A DNA stretch of 64,000 nucleotides. Origin: an uncultured Pelagibacteraceae bacterium. GTDB taxonomy: Bacteria > Pseudomonadota > Alphaproteobacteria > Pelagibacterales > Pelagibacteraceae. The stretch covers positions 62,001 through 126,000 of the forward strand of contig CACNEM010000001.1 in the NCBI GenBank assembly GCA_902619495.1, written 5' to 3'. Of this stretch, positions 38,453 to 47,916 are shown in pieces; the stretch's first letter is position 1; each line of letters opens with the position of its first letter. The notes under the pieces were generated by a model. That model worked only from the letters and a program-made list of their open reading frames with translations. It searched no databases and was not told the origin of the DNA. A program made the translations under genes and the position numbers.

Positions 38453-38878
38453 TTATTTTAGAAGAATTAATGTTTGACCAAACTCTACTGGTTGACCATC
38501 TTCTACTAGAATACTTTTAACTATGCCATCACTTGTTGACGGCACATGGTTCATAGTCTTCATTGCCTCTACAATCATAACAGTTTGACCTTTTTTAATT
38601 TTATCACCAACTTCAACAAATTTTTTTGCCCCTGGTTCTGGAGCTAAATACGCAGTTCCAATAATTGGAGATTTTACCCTAATTCCATCGCTATCATCTG
38701 ATTTATTTAATACTGTTTTATTTGGAGATACAACAGCTGATGTTTTAGCTGGCTCAATAGTTCTTGAAGCTTTTGAAACTTTAATTTTTTTTTGTCCGTC
38801 TTGATACTCTAGCTCTGTCAAAGAGAATTCCTTTAAGTGATCAACTAATTCCTTTATTAATTTTTTATCTATTTTCAT
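38453..38878 (-). CDS. accB: Biotin carboxyl carrier protein of acetyl-CoA carboxylase
   Basis: Carries biotin/carboxybiotin between AccC and the carboxyltransferase. The 141-residue protein has an N-terminal helix (KELVDHLKEFSLTELEYQ), a Pro/Ala/Ser linker and the biotinyl domain with Lys107 in VEAMKTMNHV. It overlaps aroQ by 14 bp. The linker is short. Supplies malonyl-CoA to the FabD reaction encoded elsewhere in the window. Confidence 0.97.
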   Translation of the reverse strand: MKIDKKLIKELVDHLKEFSLTELEYQDGQKKIKVSKASRTIEPAKTSAVVSPNKTVLNKSDDSDGIRVKSPIIGTAYLAPEPGAKKFVEVGDKIKKGQTVMIVEAMKTMNHVPSTSDGIVKSILVEDGQPVEFGQTLILLK

Positions 38879-39314
38879 TATCTAAAAACTTATTCATTGC
38901 TTTAATAGCCATTACGTATCCTTCCGGTCCAAAACCACATATTACTCCTTTAGCTAGTTTACTTATAAGAGAAATGTGTCTAAAATCTTCTCTATTATAA
39001 ATATTAGTTATATGCAATTCAATAATAGGTATTTTGAGTATTTTTAAAGCATCATGAATTGCTACAGACGTGTGAGTGTACCCCCCTGCATTAATAATAA
39101 GCCCATGACAATTATTTCTTGAATTTTGTATCTTATCAATTAATTCCCCTTCAATATTTGACTGAAAAAAAGATAAATCTATATTATTTTTTGAAGCATA
39201 ATTTTTACAATTTTTTTCAATCTCCTTAAGAGTGACAGTTCCATATTGTTTTTTTTCTCTTTCACCTAAAAGGTTGAGATTTGGTCCATTAAGAACTATA
39301 ATTTTGTTCATCAT
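38865..39314 (-). CDS. aroQ: 3-dehydroquinate dehydratase, type II
   Basis: Third step of the shikimate pathway. The 149-residue protein has IIVLNGPNLNLLGERE near residues 5-20, catalytic Tyr24 in KQYGTVTL, INAGGYTHTSVAIHDAL with the catalytic His, and VIELHITN. The start has two consecutive Met codons (39314 and 39311), and either may be used. It heads the aroQ-accB-accC operon, an alphaproteobacterial arrangement, and is only 30 bp from divergent thiS. Confidence 0.96.
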   Translation of the reverse strand: MMNKIIVLNGPNLNLLGEREKKQYGTVTLKEIEKNCKNYASKNNIDLSFFQSNIEGELIDKIQNSRNNCHGLIINAGGYTHTSVAIHDALKILKIPIIELHITNIYNREDFRHISLISKLAKGVICGFGPEGYVMAIKAMNKFLDNENR

Positions 39315-39344
39315 ATTCTAATATTATTATTGATTAGCTTAATT

Positions 39345-39548
39345 ATGGCAAAAATACAATTAAATGGAAAAAAAATATCAATTAAATCAAACTTTTCTAT
39401 ATTAGATTTGGTAAAAAAATATAATTTAGACAATAAAAAAATTGCTGTTGAATATAACGGAGAAATTATCCCAAAAATTAAATATAAAAAAAAAATATTA
39501 AAAAACAAAGATAAATTAGAAATTGTTCATTTCATCGGAGGAGGTTAA
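39345..39548 (+). CDS. thiS: Sulfur carrier protein ThiS
   Basis: Ubiquitin-like carrier that donates sulfur (as C-terminal thiocarboxylate) to ThiG in making the thiazole of thiamine. The 67-residue protein has the beta-grasp pattern ([13 protein letters not shown], then [13 protein letters not shown], then [12 protein letters not shown]) and ends in Gly-Gly-Gly. ATG at 39345 is preferred to a TTG at 39330. The Gly codons GGA-GGA-GGT at 39537-39545 also form the ribosome binding site of thiG. No TPP riboswitch fits in the 30-bp upstream gap, and I did not recognise one. Confidence 0.9.
   Translation: MAKIQLNGKKISIKSNFSILDLVKKYNLDNKKIAVEYNGEIIPKIKYKKKILKNKDKLEIVHFIGGG
39537..39545 (+). promoter_or_regulatory. 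Shine-Dalgarno of thiG inside the last thiS codons
   Basis: GGAGGAGGT, the strongest purine-rich Shine-Dalgarno in the window, encodes the terminal Gly-Gly-Gly of ThiS and ends 4 bases before the TTG at 39550 that starts thiG. It decides the thiG start over an upstream in-frame TTG at 39523. Confidence 0.75.
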
Positions 39549-39549
39549 T

Positions 39550-40323
39550 TTGAAAAAAGATATTTTAAAAATTGCAAATAAAAAAATTAATTCAAGATTA
39601 ATTGTAGGGACTGGAAAGTATAAAAACTTTTTAGAAACTGCAAAAGCTATTAAAGCTTCAGGCGCTGACATGGTTACAGTTGCAGTTCGTAGAGTTAATA
39701 TTTTAGATAAAAAAAAGCCAATCTTGACAGATTATTTAAACCCTAAAAAGATAATATATTTACCTAATACCGCTGGCTGTTTCAATTCATATGATGCATT
39801 AAGAACACTTAGATTAGCTAGAGAGATGGGAGGATGGAAACTGGTAAAGCTAGAAGTCCTTGGTGATAAAAAAACCTTATATCCAAATATGATAGAGACA
39901 ATTAAATCTACAAAAATACTTACTAAAGAAGGATTTAAAGTTATGGTTTACTGTACTGATGATCCGTTACTTGCAAAGCAATGTGAGGATAATGGTGCAG
40001 TTGCCATCATGCCATTGGCATCGCCAATAGGATCAGGTTTAGGTTTACAAAATAAAGTAAATTTATCTTTGATTATAAAACAATCAAAAGTTCCTGTAAT
40101 CGTAGACGCAGGAATTGGTACTGCATCTGATGCGACCATAGCTATGGAATTAGGTTGTGACGGTGTTTTAATCAATAGTGCCATAGCAAACTCGAAAAAT
40201 CCGGTATTAATGGCTAAAGCTTTCAAAGATGCAGTAACTTCAGGAAGAAATTCTTTTTTAGCTGGAAGGATGCAAAAAAATTACTTTGCAATCCCAAGCT
40301 CTCCTACTAAAGGTGTGATTTAA
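39550..40323 (+). CDS. thiG: Thiazole synthase
   Basis: Builds the thiazole phosphate of thiamine from DXP, dehydroglycine and ThiS thiocarboxylate. The 257-residue protein has [36 protein letters not shown], the Schiff-base Lys region [11 protein letters not shown] and the phosphate-binding [13 protein letters not shown]. The TTG start at 39550 is chosen for its strong ribosome binding site and because the family begins about here; starting at 39523 would add nine residues encoded within thiS. Partner genes thiO, thiF and thiC are not in the window. It ends in a TTAA overlap with the RNase E/G gene. Confidence 0.94.
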   Translation: MKKDILKIANKKINSRLIVGTGKYKNFLETAKAIKASGADMVTVAVRRVNILDKKKPILTDYLNPKKIIYLPNTAGCFNSYDALRTLRLAREMGGWKLVKLEVLGDKKTLYPNMIETIKSTKILTKEGFKVMVYCTDDPLLAKQCEDNGAVAIMPLASPIGSGLGLQNKVNLSLIIKQSKVPVIVDAGIGTASDATIAMELGCDGVLINSAIANSKNPVLMAKAFKDAVTSGRNSFLAGRMQKNYFAIPSSPTKGVI

Positions 40324-42140
40324 TTTTTCTTTTTTTTTCTTACCCAAAGAGTTCTTAATTTTTTTTTTGATTTACTTTTTTTTAAATCTTTTTTATCTTT
40401 TTTAGGATCTTTTTTTAATCCACTTTTTTGATCATACGATTTTTTTTTAAATTTTTTAATTTCGATAATCTTATTTATATTTTCTATTTCATTAATTACT
40501 TTTTTTGATTTGTTTAGTAAATTAATCTTATACTCAGGTATAATTAACTTTTCATCGGAACATATTTCAATTTTACAAGAATATTTTTTTTGAAAATATT
40601 TTAATTCTTCTAATAAGTTTGTTTCAATAAAAAGTTTAACTTTTTCAGGAACATATGATTTAATTATTTTTACTTTATCAGTAAAAGCCAAGTGTTGTAC
40701 TTTTTTTAAAATTTTTTGAGAGAAAGATCCTAACGAAAGCTGAGTTTCCCATTTAATAGATCCCTCTCTTAATCTTTGTCTTGTCATTTCAAGTAAACCA
40801 AAATTGCTTATTCTACCTACTTGAATTCTTGCTCTATCTTTTCTGATGCTCTCTCTTAACTTTTTTTCGACTGTTCTTCTATTATAGAAATTATTCATAT
40901 CGATGAAGTCAATTACTATTAGGCCAGACAAATCTCTCAATTTAATTTGGTGAGCTATTTCCTCTGCAGCTTCAACGTTTGTATTTAGTGCGGTTTTCTC
41001 AATATTTATTTGTTTTGTAGATTGACCAGAATTTATATCAATTGAAACCAAAGCTTCTGTAGGATTTATTACTATGTAACCTCCTGATTTGAGTTTAACC
41101 GTTGGTTCGTAAATATTATTTAATTCTTTCTCAATGTTTGCATCATGAAAAAGTGGAATTTTACCTCTATATTTTTTTATATTTTTAACATTTTTTGGCA
41201 TTAACTCTTTCATAAACTTCTTAGCTTTTTGATATGCTTCATTTCCTTCGACGTAAACATTTTTAGTATCATTATCATACGTATCCCTTAAGGTTCTTTT
41301 TATAATATCTCCTTCCTCATAAACTAAAGATGGAGCACTAGAGTCCAAAGCTTTTTCTTTAATCTCTTCCCAGGTCTTTAAAGTATTCTCAAAATCTTTT
41401 TGAATTTCATTTTTTGTTTTATTTGCACCCGCTGTTCTTACTATAACGCCCATGCTTGTTGGGATCTCAATTTCGTTTAAAATATTTCTAATTTTTTGCC
41501 TATCTGATGAATTAAAAATCTTTCTTGATATACCCCCACCTTTTGGAGTGTTAGGCATCAAAACCATATATTTTCCAGCTAAAGAAATAAAAGTAGTTAA
41601 CGCTGCTCCTTTCTGACCCCTTTCCTCTTTAATTACTTGTATCAAAACTATTTGACCTGGTTTAATGACTTCTTGAATTTTATATCTTTTTATGCCGAAT
41701 GAAGATTTTACTTCTTCTCTATAATCTTTTTTAGCAAACTCTTTGTTCTCAATTAATGCCTCACTTTTTGTTTTTTCTTCATCACTAGTTTCTGGAGAAT
41801 TTTGATGATTTTCAGAATTTATTTCATTAGCTTTGTCTTTAAGTTCCTCTCTAATTTTTTCTTCAGCAATTCTAATTTTTTCTTTATCTTCTGAGGGCAG
41901 TTGATAATAATCTGATTGAATATCATTAAATGCTAAAAACCCATGTCTTTCTCTCCCAAAATTTACAAAAGCTGCTTGTAAAGAGGGTTCAACTCTACTT
42001 ATCGTTGCAAGGTATATATTATTTTTAAAATTTAAATTGTGCTTATCTTCAAATTCATATTCTTCGATAGAATTATTAGATTTAAGCACGATACGAGTTT
42101 CATTTGGATGCGATGCATCGATATATAAATTTTTTTCCAT
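40320..42140 (-). CDS. rng: Ribonuclease E/G family endoribonuclease, zinc-link lost
   Basis: Endonuclease for rRNA and mRNA processing and decay. The 606 residues show the N-terminal S1 domain ([20 protein letters not shown]) split by an acidic insertion at about residues 80-145 as in alphaproteobacterial RNase E, a 5' sensor, and the catalytic [10 protein letters not shown] and IVIDFIDM with the metal-binding Asp residues. After EMTRQRLR, where family members carry the CPxC zinc-link, there is [13 protein letters not shown] with no Cys; the only Cys in the protein are two in [11 protein letters not shown]. The C-terminus is a short Lys-rich tail with no long degradosome scaffold. The symbol could equally be rne. 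Confidence 0.9.
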   Translation of the reverse strand: MEKNLYIDASHPNETRIVLKSNNSIEEYEFEDKHNLNFKNNIYLATISRVEPSLQAAFVNFGRERHGFLAFNDIQSDYYQLPSEDKEKIRIAEEKIREELKDKANEINSENHQNSPETSDEEKTKSEALIENKEFAKKDYREEVKSSFGIKRYKIQEVIKPGQIVLIQVIKEERGQKGAALTTFISLAGKYMVLMPNTPKGGGISRKIFNSSDRQKIRNILNEIEIPTSMGVIVRTAGANKTKNEIQKDFENTLKTWEEIKEKALDSSAPSLVYEEGDIIKRTLRDTYDNDTKNVYVEGNEAYQKAKKFMKELMPKNVKNIKKYRGKIPLFHDANIEKELNNIYEPTVKLKSGGYIVINPTEALVSIDINSGQSTKQINIEKTALNTNVEAAEEIAHQIKLRDLSGLIVIDFIDMNNFYNRRTVEKKLRESIRKDRARIQVGRISNFGLLEMTRQRLREGSIKWETQLSLGSFSQKILKKVQHLAFTDKVKIIKSYVPEKVKLFIETNLLEELKYFQKKYSCKIEICSDEKLIIPEYKINLLNKSKKVINEIENINKIIEIKKFKKKSYDQKSGLKKDPKKDKKDLKKSKSKKKLRTLWVRKKKKN

Positions 42141-42286
42141 TTTAATTGAAATCCTTTTAATTTGTTGAATTTTTTTAATTTAAAATTTGTCATAATTTTT
42201 ATTTTATACGATTTTTTTGACAATTACACGCTTTTAAATTTAACAATGCCTAAAGAAAGTCAAATTTATTATTAATAAATGAATAT
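42141..42286. other. Longest intergenic gap (divergent rng/mrcA promoters)
   Basis: The 146-bp gap must hold promoters for both divergent genes. A perfect -35 consensus TTGACA lies at 42217-42222 toward mrcA, with a weak -10 (TTTAAC, 42239-42244) at 16-bp spacing. On the minus strand a TATAAA-like element lies near 42208. RNase E leaders are autoregulatory in E. coli, but I see no comparable structure. Confidence 0.4.
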
Positions 42287-44644
42287 ATGTTAGATTTTCT
42301 TAATTTTTCTGTAAAATTCATAATAGTATTTTTTATGGTAATACTAGTTTTTGCCTTTTCAACATTATGGTATTTTTCTATTGGGCTTCCTGATTATAAA
42401 AAATTATCTAATTATCAACCTCCTATTTCAAGTAGAGTATATTCAGACAATGGTAAACTTATTGCCGAATACGCAATAGAAAAAAGATTATTTTTACCAT
42501 ATGAATCTATCCCGGACAAAGTAATAAATTCCTTTTTGTCTGCTGAAGATAAAAATTTTTTTAGTCATCCTGGAGTTGACGCAAAAGGTATCTTAAGAGC
42601 AACAATTAATAATATTAAAAATATATCTCAAAATAAAAGACTTGAGGGAGCGTCGACAATAACCCAGCAAGTTGCAAAAAACTTTCTTTTAACAAATGAA
42701 GTTTCAATGAAAAGGAAAATTAAAGAGGCGATTTTAGCTTTTAGAATCGAAAGAGCTTATACCAAAGAAAGAATAATCGAATTGTATCTGAATCAAATAT
42801 ATCTAGGTCAGGGAACCTATGGGATAGCCGCAGCGAGTTTAGAATATTTTGACAAACCAATTAAAGAATTAGATTATGCAGACTCTGCTTTATTAGCTGC
42901 ACTTCCCAAAGCACCAAGTAAATACAATCCTTATAAGTATCCTGAAGTAGCAAAGTTTAGAAGAGATTTAGTCCTTCAAAATTTACAAGAAAATAATTTT
43001 ATTTCTAAAAACGAATTTAAAAAGCTAAAAAGCTCAAAAATTAAATTAAAAAGAAGAAAGATAGAGATAGTGAATGAAGCAAACTCTTATACAGAAGAAG
43101 TAAGAAGATCTGTTAATGAAAATTATGGTTTTGAAAAACTTTATTCACAAGGGTTAAGTATTAGAACACCACTTAACATTGATTATCAAATTAAAGCAAT
43201 CAATGCACTAAGAAAAGGAATTGAGGATTACGACAGAAGACATGGTTGGAGAGGTCCTATAACTAATAAATTAAGAAATAAGAATTGGGAAAACAAAATA
43301 GATCAATTTAAATTAGACCCAACATTAAACTGGAAATTTGCTGAAATAACAGACTTATCAGATATTCAAATAAATTTTAAGATTATAAATAGTAAAAAAA
43401 ATTTAACGGGATATTTATCTAGAAAAAATATAAAATGGACTTTGTCAAAAGATAAGCCTATTTCATCAAGATTTAAAGTTGGTGACATAATTTTTGTAAA
43501 AAAAGAAAACAATTTTTGGACACTAAAACAATATCCAAAAGTAAATGGAGGTATAATAGTTTTAAACCCTTATACCGGTGACGTAAAAGCTTTAGTGGGA
43601 GGATTTAATTTTAAATCAAGTGAATTTAACAGAGTAACACAAGCTAAGAGACAACCCGGTTCAGCATTCAAACCAATAGTTTATGCAGCAGCTTTAGAAA
43701 ATGGTTTTGCGCCAAATTCAATAATACTTGATGCTCCTTTTGTTGAAAGCCAAGGAGTAGGATTAAAAAATTGGAAACCTGAAAATTACGGTAAAAAATT
43801 TTACGGCCCATCAACATTTAGAAAAGGAATAGAATATTCTAGAAATTTAATGACAGTAAGAATTGCTAAAATATTAGGTTTAGAAAAAATATTAGATTTA
43901 TCAAAAAAATTAAATATCTATGATGAGATCCCTGAATTGTTATCTGTCTCTTTAGGTGCATCAGAGACTACTTTGATGAATTTATCATCTGCTTACGCAT
44001 CTTTTGTTAATGGAGGTAAAAAAGTTAACCCTAATTTGATATCAAGAATTCAAGATAGGAGAGGTAAAACAATTTTTAAAGTAGAAAATAGAAAATGTTT
44101 TGGCTGTGAAAAATTTATAGATGATTCGTCTGAATTACCGAAAATTGAAAGTGAGGGAAATAGAGTATTTAGTGAAGAGACTGCTTATCAAATGGTAACT
44201 ATATTAAAAGGAGCAGTGCAAAGAGGTACAGCAAAAAAATTAAGAACACTCAATGTACCTTTAGCTGGCAAAACTGGAACTACAAATGATAATTACGATG
44301 CTTGGTTTATTGGATTTTCCTCTAATTTAGTTATCGGAGTCTATATCGGATTTGATAACCCAAGATCACTAGGAAAGTTTGAAACAGGATCTAAAGCTGC
44401 CTTACCAATTTTCAAAAATTTTGTTGAAAAAGCTCTTTATAAAGATGATTTTGAAGATTTTAAAATTCCTAAAAATATTTATCTGACTTCACTGAATTAT
44501 AATACAGGTATGAAATCAACTCCAGGTGATAAAAATACAATTATTGAGGCTTTAAAATCTAAAGATATTAACAGCATTGACAATAATAATTTAATTTCAA
44601 TAAATGGTCGTGATAATCTAATCAAATTTAGACAATTTTATTAA
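42287..44644 (+). CDS. mrcA: Penicillin-binding protein 1A
   Basis: Bifunctional peptidoglycan glycosyltransferase/transpeptidase anchored in the inner membrane. The 785 residues contain a membrane helix at about 10-32, a GT51 domain with catalytic Glu87 in SAEDKNFFSHPG and GASTITQQVAKN, an OB-like insertion (about 240-420), and the transpeptidase domain with the nucleophile in PGSAFKP (Ser near 458, Lys three later), EYSRN and GKTGTT near 662. The stop shares a base with prfB (TAATG). In alphaproteobacteria mrcA-prfB adjacency is common. Confidence 0.96.
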   Translation: MLDFLNFSVKFIIVFFMVILVFAFSTLWYFSIGLPDYKKLSNYQPPISSRVYSDNGKLIAEYAIEKRLFLPYESIPDKVINSFLSAEDKNFFSHPGVDAKGILRATINNIKNISQNKRLEGASTITQQVAKNFLLTNEVSMKRKIKEAILAFRIERAYTKERIIELYLNQIYLGQGTYGIAAASLEYFDKPIKELDYADSALLAALPKAPSKYNPYKYPEVAKFRRDLVLQNLQENNFISKNEFKKLKSSKIKLKRRKIEIVNEANSYTEEVRRSVNENYGFEKLYSQGLSIRTPLNIDYQIKAINALRKGIEDYDRRHGWRGPITNKLRNKNWENKIDQFKLDPTLNWKFAEITDLSDIQINFKIINSKKNLTGYLSRKNIKWTLSKDKPISSRFKVGDIIFVKKENNFWTLKQYPKVNGGIIVLNPYTGDVKALVGGFNFKSSEFNRVTQAKRQPGSAFKPIVYAAALENGFAPNSIILDAPFVESQGVGLKNWKPENYGKKFYGPSTFRKGIEYSRNLMTVRIAKILGLEKILDLSKKLNIYDEIPELLSVSLGASETTLMNLSSAYASFVNGGKKVNPNLISRIQDRRGKTIFKVENRKCFGCEKFIDDSSELPKIESEGNRVFSEETAYQMVTILKGAVQRGTAKKLRTLNVPLAGKTGTTNDNYDAWFIGFSSNLVIGVYIGFDNPRSLGKFETGSKAALPIFKNFVEKALYKDDFEDFKIPKNIYLTSLNYNTGMKSTPGDKNTIIEALKSKDINSIDNNNLISINGRDNLIKFRQFY

Positions 44645-45733
44645 TGCAAAATTTTGAAATAAAACTCGCTGCAACAGAAAAAACTCTTAATAATATAAGG
44701 GGGTATCTTTGATAAAAATAAAATTGAAGATAAATTAAAAAAACTAGAGATAACTCTTCTAGAAAAAAATTTTTGGAAGGACAAAAATCTAGCAAAAAAA
44801 ACTGTAAAGCAAAAAAAGATTTTTGAGAATATATTAAATTCTTATCAAAACTCCATTAGAGAAAAAAATAACATTAAAGATTTATATAGCTTGGCAATTC
44901 AAGAAAATAATGAGGAAATCATCGAAGATTGTAACCTACAATTAGATAAAATTTTAAGAAATTTAAAAATGATAGAAATCAATTGTTTTCTCTCAGGAGA
45001 AAATGATGATTTTGACGTCTATCTGGAGATTCATGCAGGTGCAGGAGGCACAGAAAGCCAAGACTGGGCAGATATGCTTAGACGAATGTATATGAAATGG
45101 TTTGATAAAAAAAAATATAAGTATGAAATTATCAGTGAGCATAAGGGAGAAGAAGCTGGAATTAAATCTTCAACCTTAAAAGCGAATGGAGACTACTTAT
45201 ATGGATTAATGAAAGCAGAATCTGGTGTACATAGATTGGTAAGAATTTCACCTTTCGATAGCGGTGCCAGAAGACATACGAGTTTTGCTAGTGTTTGGGT
45301 TTATCCAGCTGTAGAAGATGATATAGATATTAAAATAGAGGAAAAAGATTTAAGAATAGATACATACAGGTCAAGTGGAGCAGGAGGCCAACATGTAAAT
45401 ACTACAGATAGCGCTGTAAGAATTACACATTTACCAACAAAAATAGTTGTGCAGTGCCAAAACGAGAGATCTCAGCACAAAAATAAAGAAACTTGTTTTA
45501 AAATGCTTAAAGCAAGATTGTATGAGCACGAGTTACAAAAAAGGGAAAAAGAAAATCAAAAAGAGCTTTCATCAAAAACAGATATAGGCTGGGGGCATCA
45601 AATCAGATCTTATGTATTGCAACCTTATCAACTTGTAAAAGACTTGAGAAATAATACGGAAAATACAAATCCTGAAAGTGTTTTGAATGGTAATATTGAT
45701 CAGTTTATAGAAGAAGGAATCAAAAATAAGTAA
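44644..45733 (+). CDS. prfB: Peptide chain release factor 2, with programmed +1 frameshift
   Basis: Terminates translation at UGA and UAA. ATG at 44644 opens a 22-codon frame ending at an in-frame TGA (44710-44712). Immediately before it is AGG GGG TAT CTT TGA, the classical prfB frameshift site with its internal Shine-Dalgarno; slipping +1 on CTT joins the frame starting GAT at 44711, which runs to 45733. The joined product is about 362 residues, a normal RF2 length, with SPF (RISPFDSG) and the GGQ loop SSGAGGQHVN. Low RF2 makes the ribosome slip, giving autoregulation. The downstream open frame alone would wrongly start at 44891. Confidence 0.95.
44697..44712 (+). promoter_or_regulatory. 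prfB programmed +1 frameshift signal
   Basis: An AGGGGG Shine-Dalgarno-like stimulator is followed by TAT and the slippery CTT-TGA, matching the E. coli element base for base over this core. The shift occurs at CTT (44707-44709) and the T at 44710 is skipped. Confidence 0.93.
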
Positions 45734-47916
45734 TGAGAAAATTATTTCCAAGCCTGATTTTAATTATTATTATTTCAGTATCTTTGCTGACTCTTATTTT
45801 ATCTACAAAAGGTATTAAAACTAATAAATTTAATGAAATAATCTCAAATAAAATTAATGATACAAACAGTAATTTAAGATTAGAGATAATGGATATAAAA
45901 TTTAAGATTGACATTTCAGAACTAAGTTTATTTCTTGAGACCTTTAATCCAAAAATCAATTATAGGAACACATTAATTCCTGTAAAAACCATTAAGGTTT
46001 ACATAGATTTTTTATCTTTTTTTAAAGCGAGCCCAAACATAAAAAAAATAAATCTTGTTTTAGAGGAACTTAAGATAAATCAATTAAAAGAATTGTCATC
46101 AACTTTAAAACCTTCAAACTTTAAGAGTATTCTGAACAATAAAATTAAAGATGGAAGTTTAAATTCTGAATTAGAGTTATATTTTAACAAAGATAATTTA
46201 TTTGATAACTTTATAGCTAAAGGAAAAGTCTCTAATTTGAATTTAAAAATTACAGAGGACTTAAACTTAATTAATGCGAACTTTGACTTTTTTGCAGATC
46301 GTTATGACATTCTGCTTCAAAATATCAATACTAATTTAGATTTCATTCAAATTAAAAATGGTGATTTAAAATTAAATATATCTGATGAGACAAGTTTAGA
46401 GTCTAATTTCAAAACTAAAATATTTTATAAAGGAGAAAAAAATTTTAAATTGTTAAATACAATAAAACGTTATACTTTCTTAAATGATATTCAAGATTTA
46501 GAGGCTGAAATTTCAAATAATTTAAAATTATCATTTGATGAAACTTATAAAGTGAAAAAATTTAGCTATTCTAATAATGGCAAAATTAAAAAAAGTTATT
46601 TAAGTTTTAAAAAATCTATAAATAATATCTTATCAACTGAAAAAATTAATAATTTTTCTTTGATAAATTCCGATATAAAAAGTGTATTTGATCAATCTAA
46701 TAATAAAATTTCTATTTCAGGAAAGTATTCTTTCAACGAAGGAGAAAAACATAAATTTGATTTAACAAATACTAATGTAAAAAATTCAAATAATTTAATT
46801 TTAAATTTTCAATACAACAATGAAATTAAAATAGATATAATTAATTATGAAAAATCGAATGATAAAATAGCTGATTTTAATGTTGAAGTAGAAAAGACTA
46901 ATAACATCATTAATTTTAAAAATATTGAATTTTCAGAGGGGAATAATTTAATCAACATGAAAAATCTATTATTAAAAAATAATAAATTTCAATCATTTAA
47001 AAATATTTATATTAAAACAGAAAAAAACAATAAGATAAATAACGATTTTAAAATTCAATTTAAAAATAAAATTTCAATAAAAGGTTCAAAGTTTGATGCA
47101 ACTAACCTTCCAAAAATTTTAAAGCAAAAATCAGAAAACAAGGTATTAGAAAAAATAAATAAAAATATAGAAATAGATTTTTCAAATATAATAGCTCCTT
47201 TATCAGAAAACATTGAAAGTTTTAAATTAATTGGAAGAATAGAGAGGGGCAAGTTTGTTAAAATTTCTTCAAAAGGAAGTTTTGGAAGTAAAAATTTTTT
47301 AGATATTACAATGAAAGATGATAAGAAAAACAACAAAAAATATTTAGAAATTTACTCAGATTTAACTAGACCGCTTTTAACGGAATATAATTTTTTCAAA
47401 GGGTTAGCCGGAGGAAAATTATTATTTTCTTCAATTATTGAAGGAAATAATTCAACTTCAAAATTAATGATTGAAAATTTTAAAGTTATTAACGCTCCAG
47501 GTATGGTTAAATTACTCTCATTAGCTGACTTAGGTGGATTAGCTGACTTGGCAGCAGGAGAGGGTCTCTCATTTGATATTTTAGAGATAAAGATGGAAAG
47601 ATCAGAAGATAATTTAAAATTAAATGAAATACTAGCGCTTGGTCCAAGTATATCAGTTTTAATGGAAGGTTATCAGGATCAATCTGTTACTAGTTTAAGA
47701 GGAACTTTGGTCCCAGCAAAAACTTTAAATAAAATGATATCAAAAATTCCGGTTATAGGCGATATTGTAATTCCAAAAGAAGTAGGAGAGGGTTTATTTG
47801 GAATAAGCTTTAAGATGAAGGGACCTCCAGGAAAAATAAAAACTACAATAAATCCAATTAGAACTATTACACCAAGATTTATACAAAAAATAGTGGACAG
47901 AAAAAAAACTAAATAA
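45733..47916 (+). CDS. YhdP/AsmA-like membrane-anchored protein
   Basis: A 727-residue protein with an N-terminal signal anchor (about residues 6-23), a long beta-strand-rich, Asn/Lys/Ile-rich middle and a conserved C-terminal AsmA-like/DUF3971 domain (APGMVKLLSLADLGGLADL, GEGLSFDILEI, SLRGTLVPAKTLN, GPPGKIKTTINP). Relatives such as YhdP and TamB are thought to form bridges moving phospholipid toward the outer membrane. It is coupled to prfB by a TAATG overlap and converges on tyrS with an 8-bp overlap. Family level is secure; the transport role is by analogy. Confidence 0.83.
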   Translation: MRKLFPSLILIIIISVSLLTLILSTKGIKTNKFNEIISNKINDTNSNLRLEIMDIKFKIDISELSLFLETFNPKINYRNTLIPVKTIKVYIDFLSFFKASPNIKKINLVLEELKINQLKELSSTLKPSNFKSILNNKIKDGSLNSELELYFNKDNLFDNFIAKGKVSNLNLKITEDLNLINANFDFFADRYDILLQNINTNLDFIQIKNGDLKLNISDETSLESNFKTKIFYKGEKNFKLLNTIKRYTFLNDIQDLEAEISNNLKLSFDETYKVKKFSYSNNGKIKKSYLSFKKSINNILSTEKINNFSLINSDIKSVFDQSNNKISISGKYSFNEGEKHKFDLTNTNVKNSNNLILNFQYNNEIKIDIINYEKSNDKIADFNVEVEKTNNIINFKNIEFSEGNNLINMKNLLLKNNKFQSFKNIYIKTEKNNKINNDFKIQFKNKISIKGSKFDATNLPKILKQKSENKVLEKINKNIEIDFSNIIAPLSENIESFKLIGRIERGKFVKISSKGSFGSKNFLDITMKDDKKNNKKYLEIYSDLTRPLLTEYNFFKGLAGGKLLFSSIIEGNNSTSKLMIENFKVINAPGMVKLLSLADLGGLADLAAGEGLSFDILEIKMERSEDNLKLNEILALGPSISVLMEGYQDQSVTSLRGTLVPAKTLNKMISKIPVIGDIVIPKEVGEGLFGISFKMKGPPGKIKTTINPIRTITPRFIQKIVDRKKTK

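Noticed and set aside
39315..39344. TPP riboswitch before thiS-thiG
   Set aside because: The gap is only 30 bp and no conserved TPP-aptamer segments are visible in it.
39523..39549. thiG start at TTG 39523
   Set aside because: It lies inside thiS and adds residues not found in ThiG; TTG at 39550 has a strong ribosome binding site.
44644..44890. Broken prfB or sequencing error at the in-frame TGA
   Set aside because: The stop sits in the exact programmed frameshift site of prfB, so it is regulatory, not damage.
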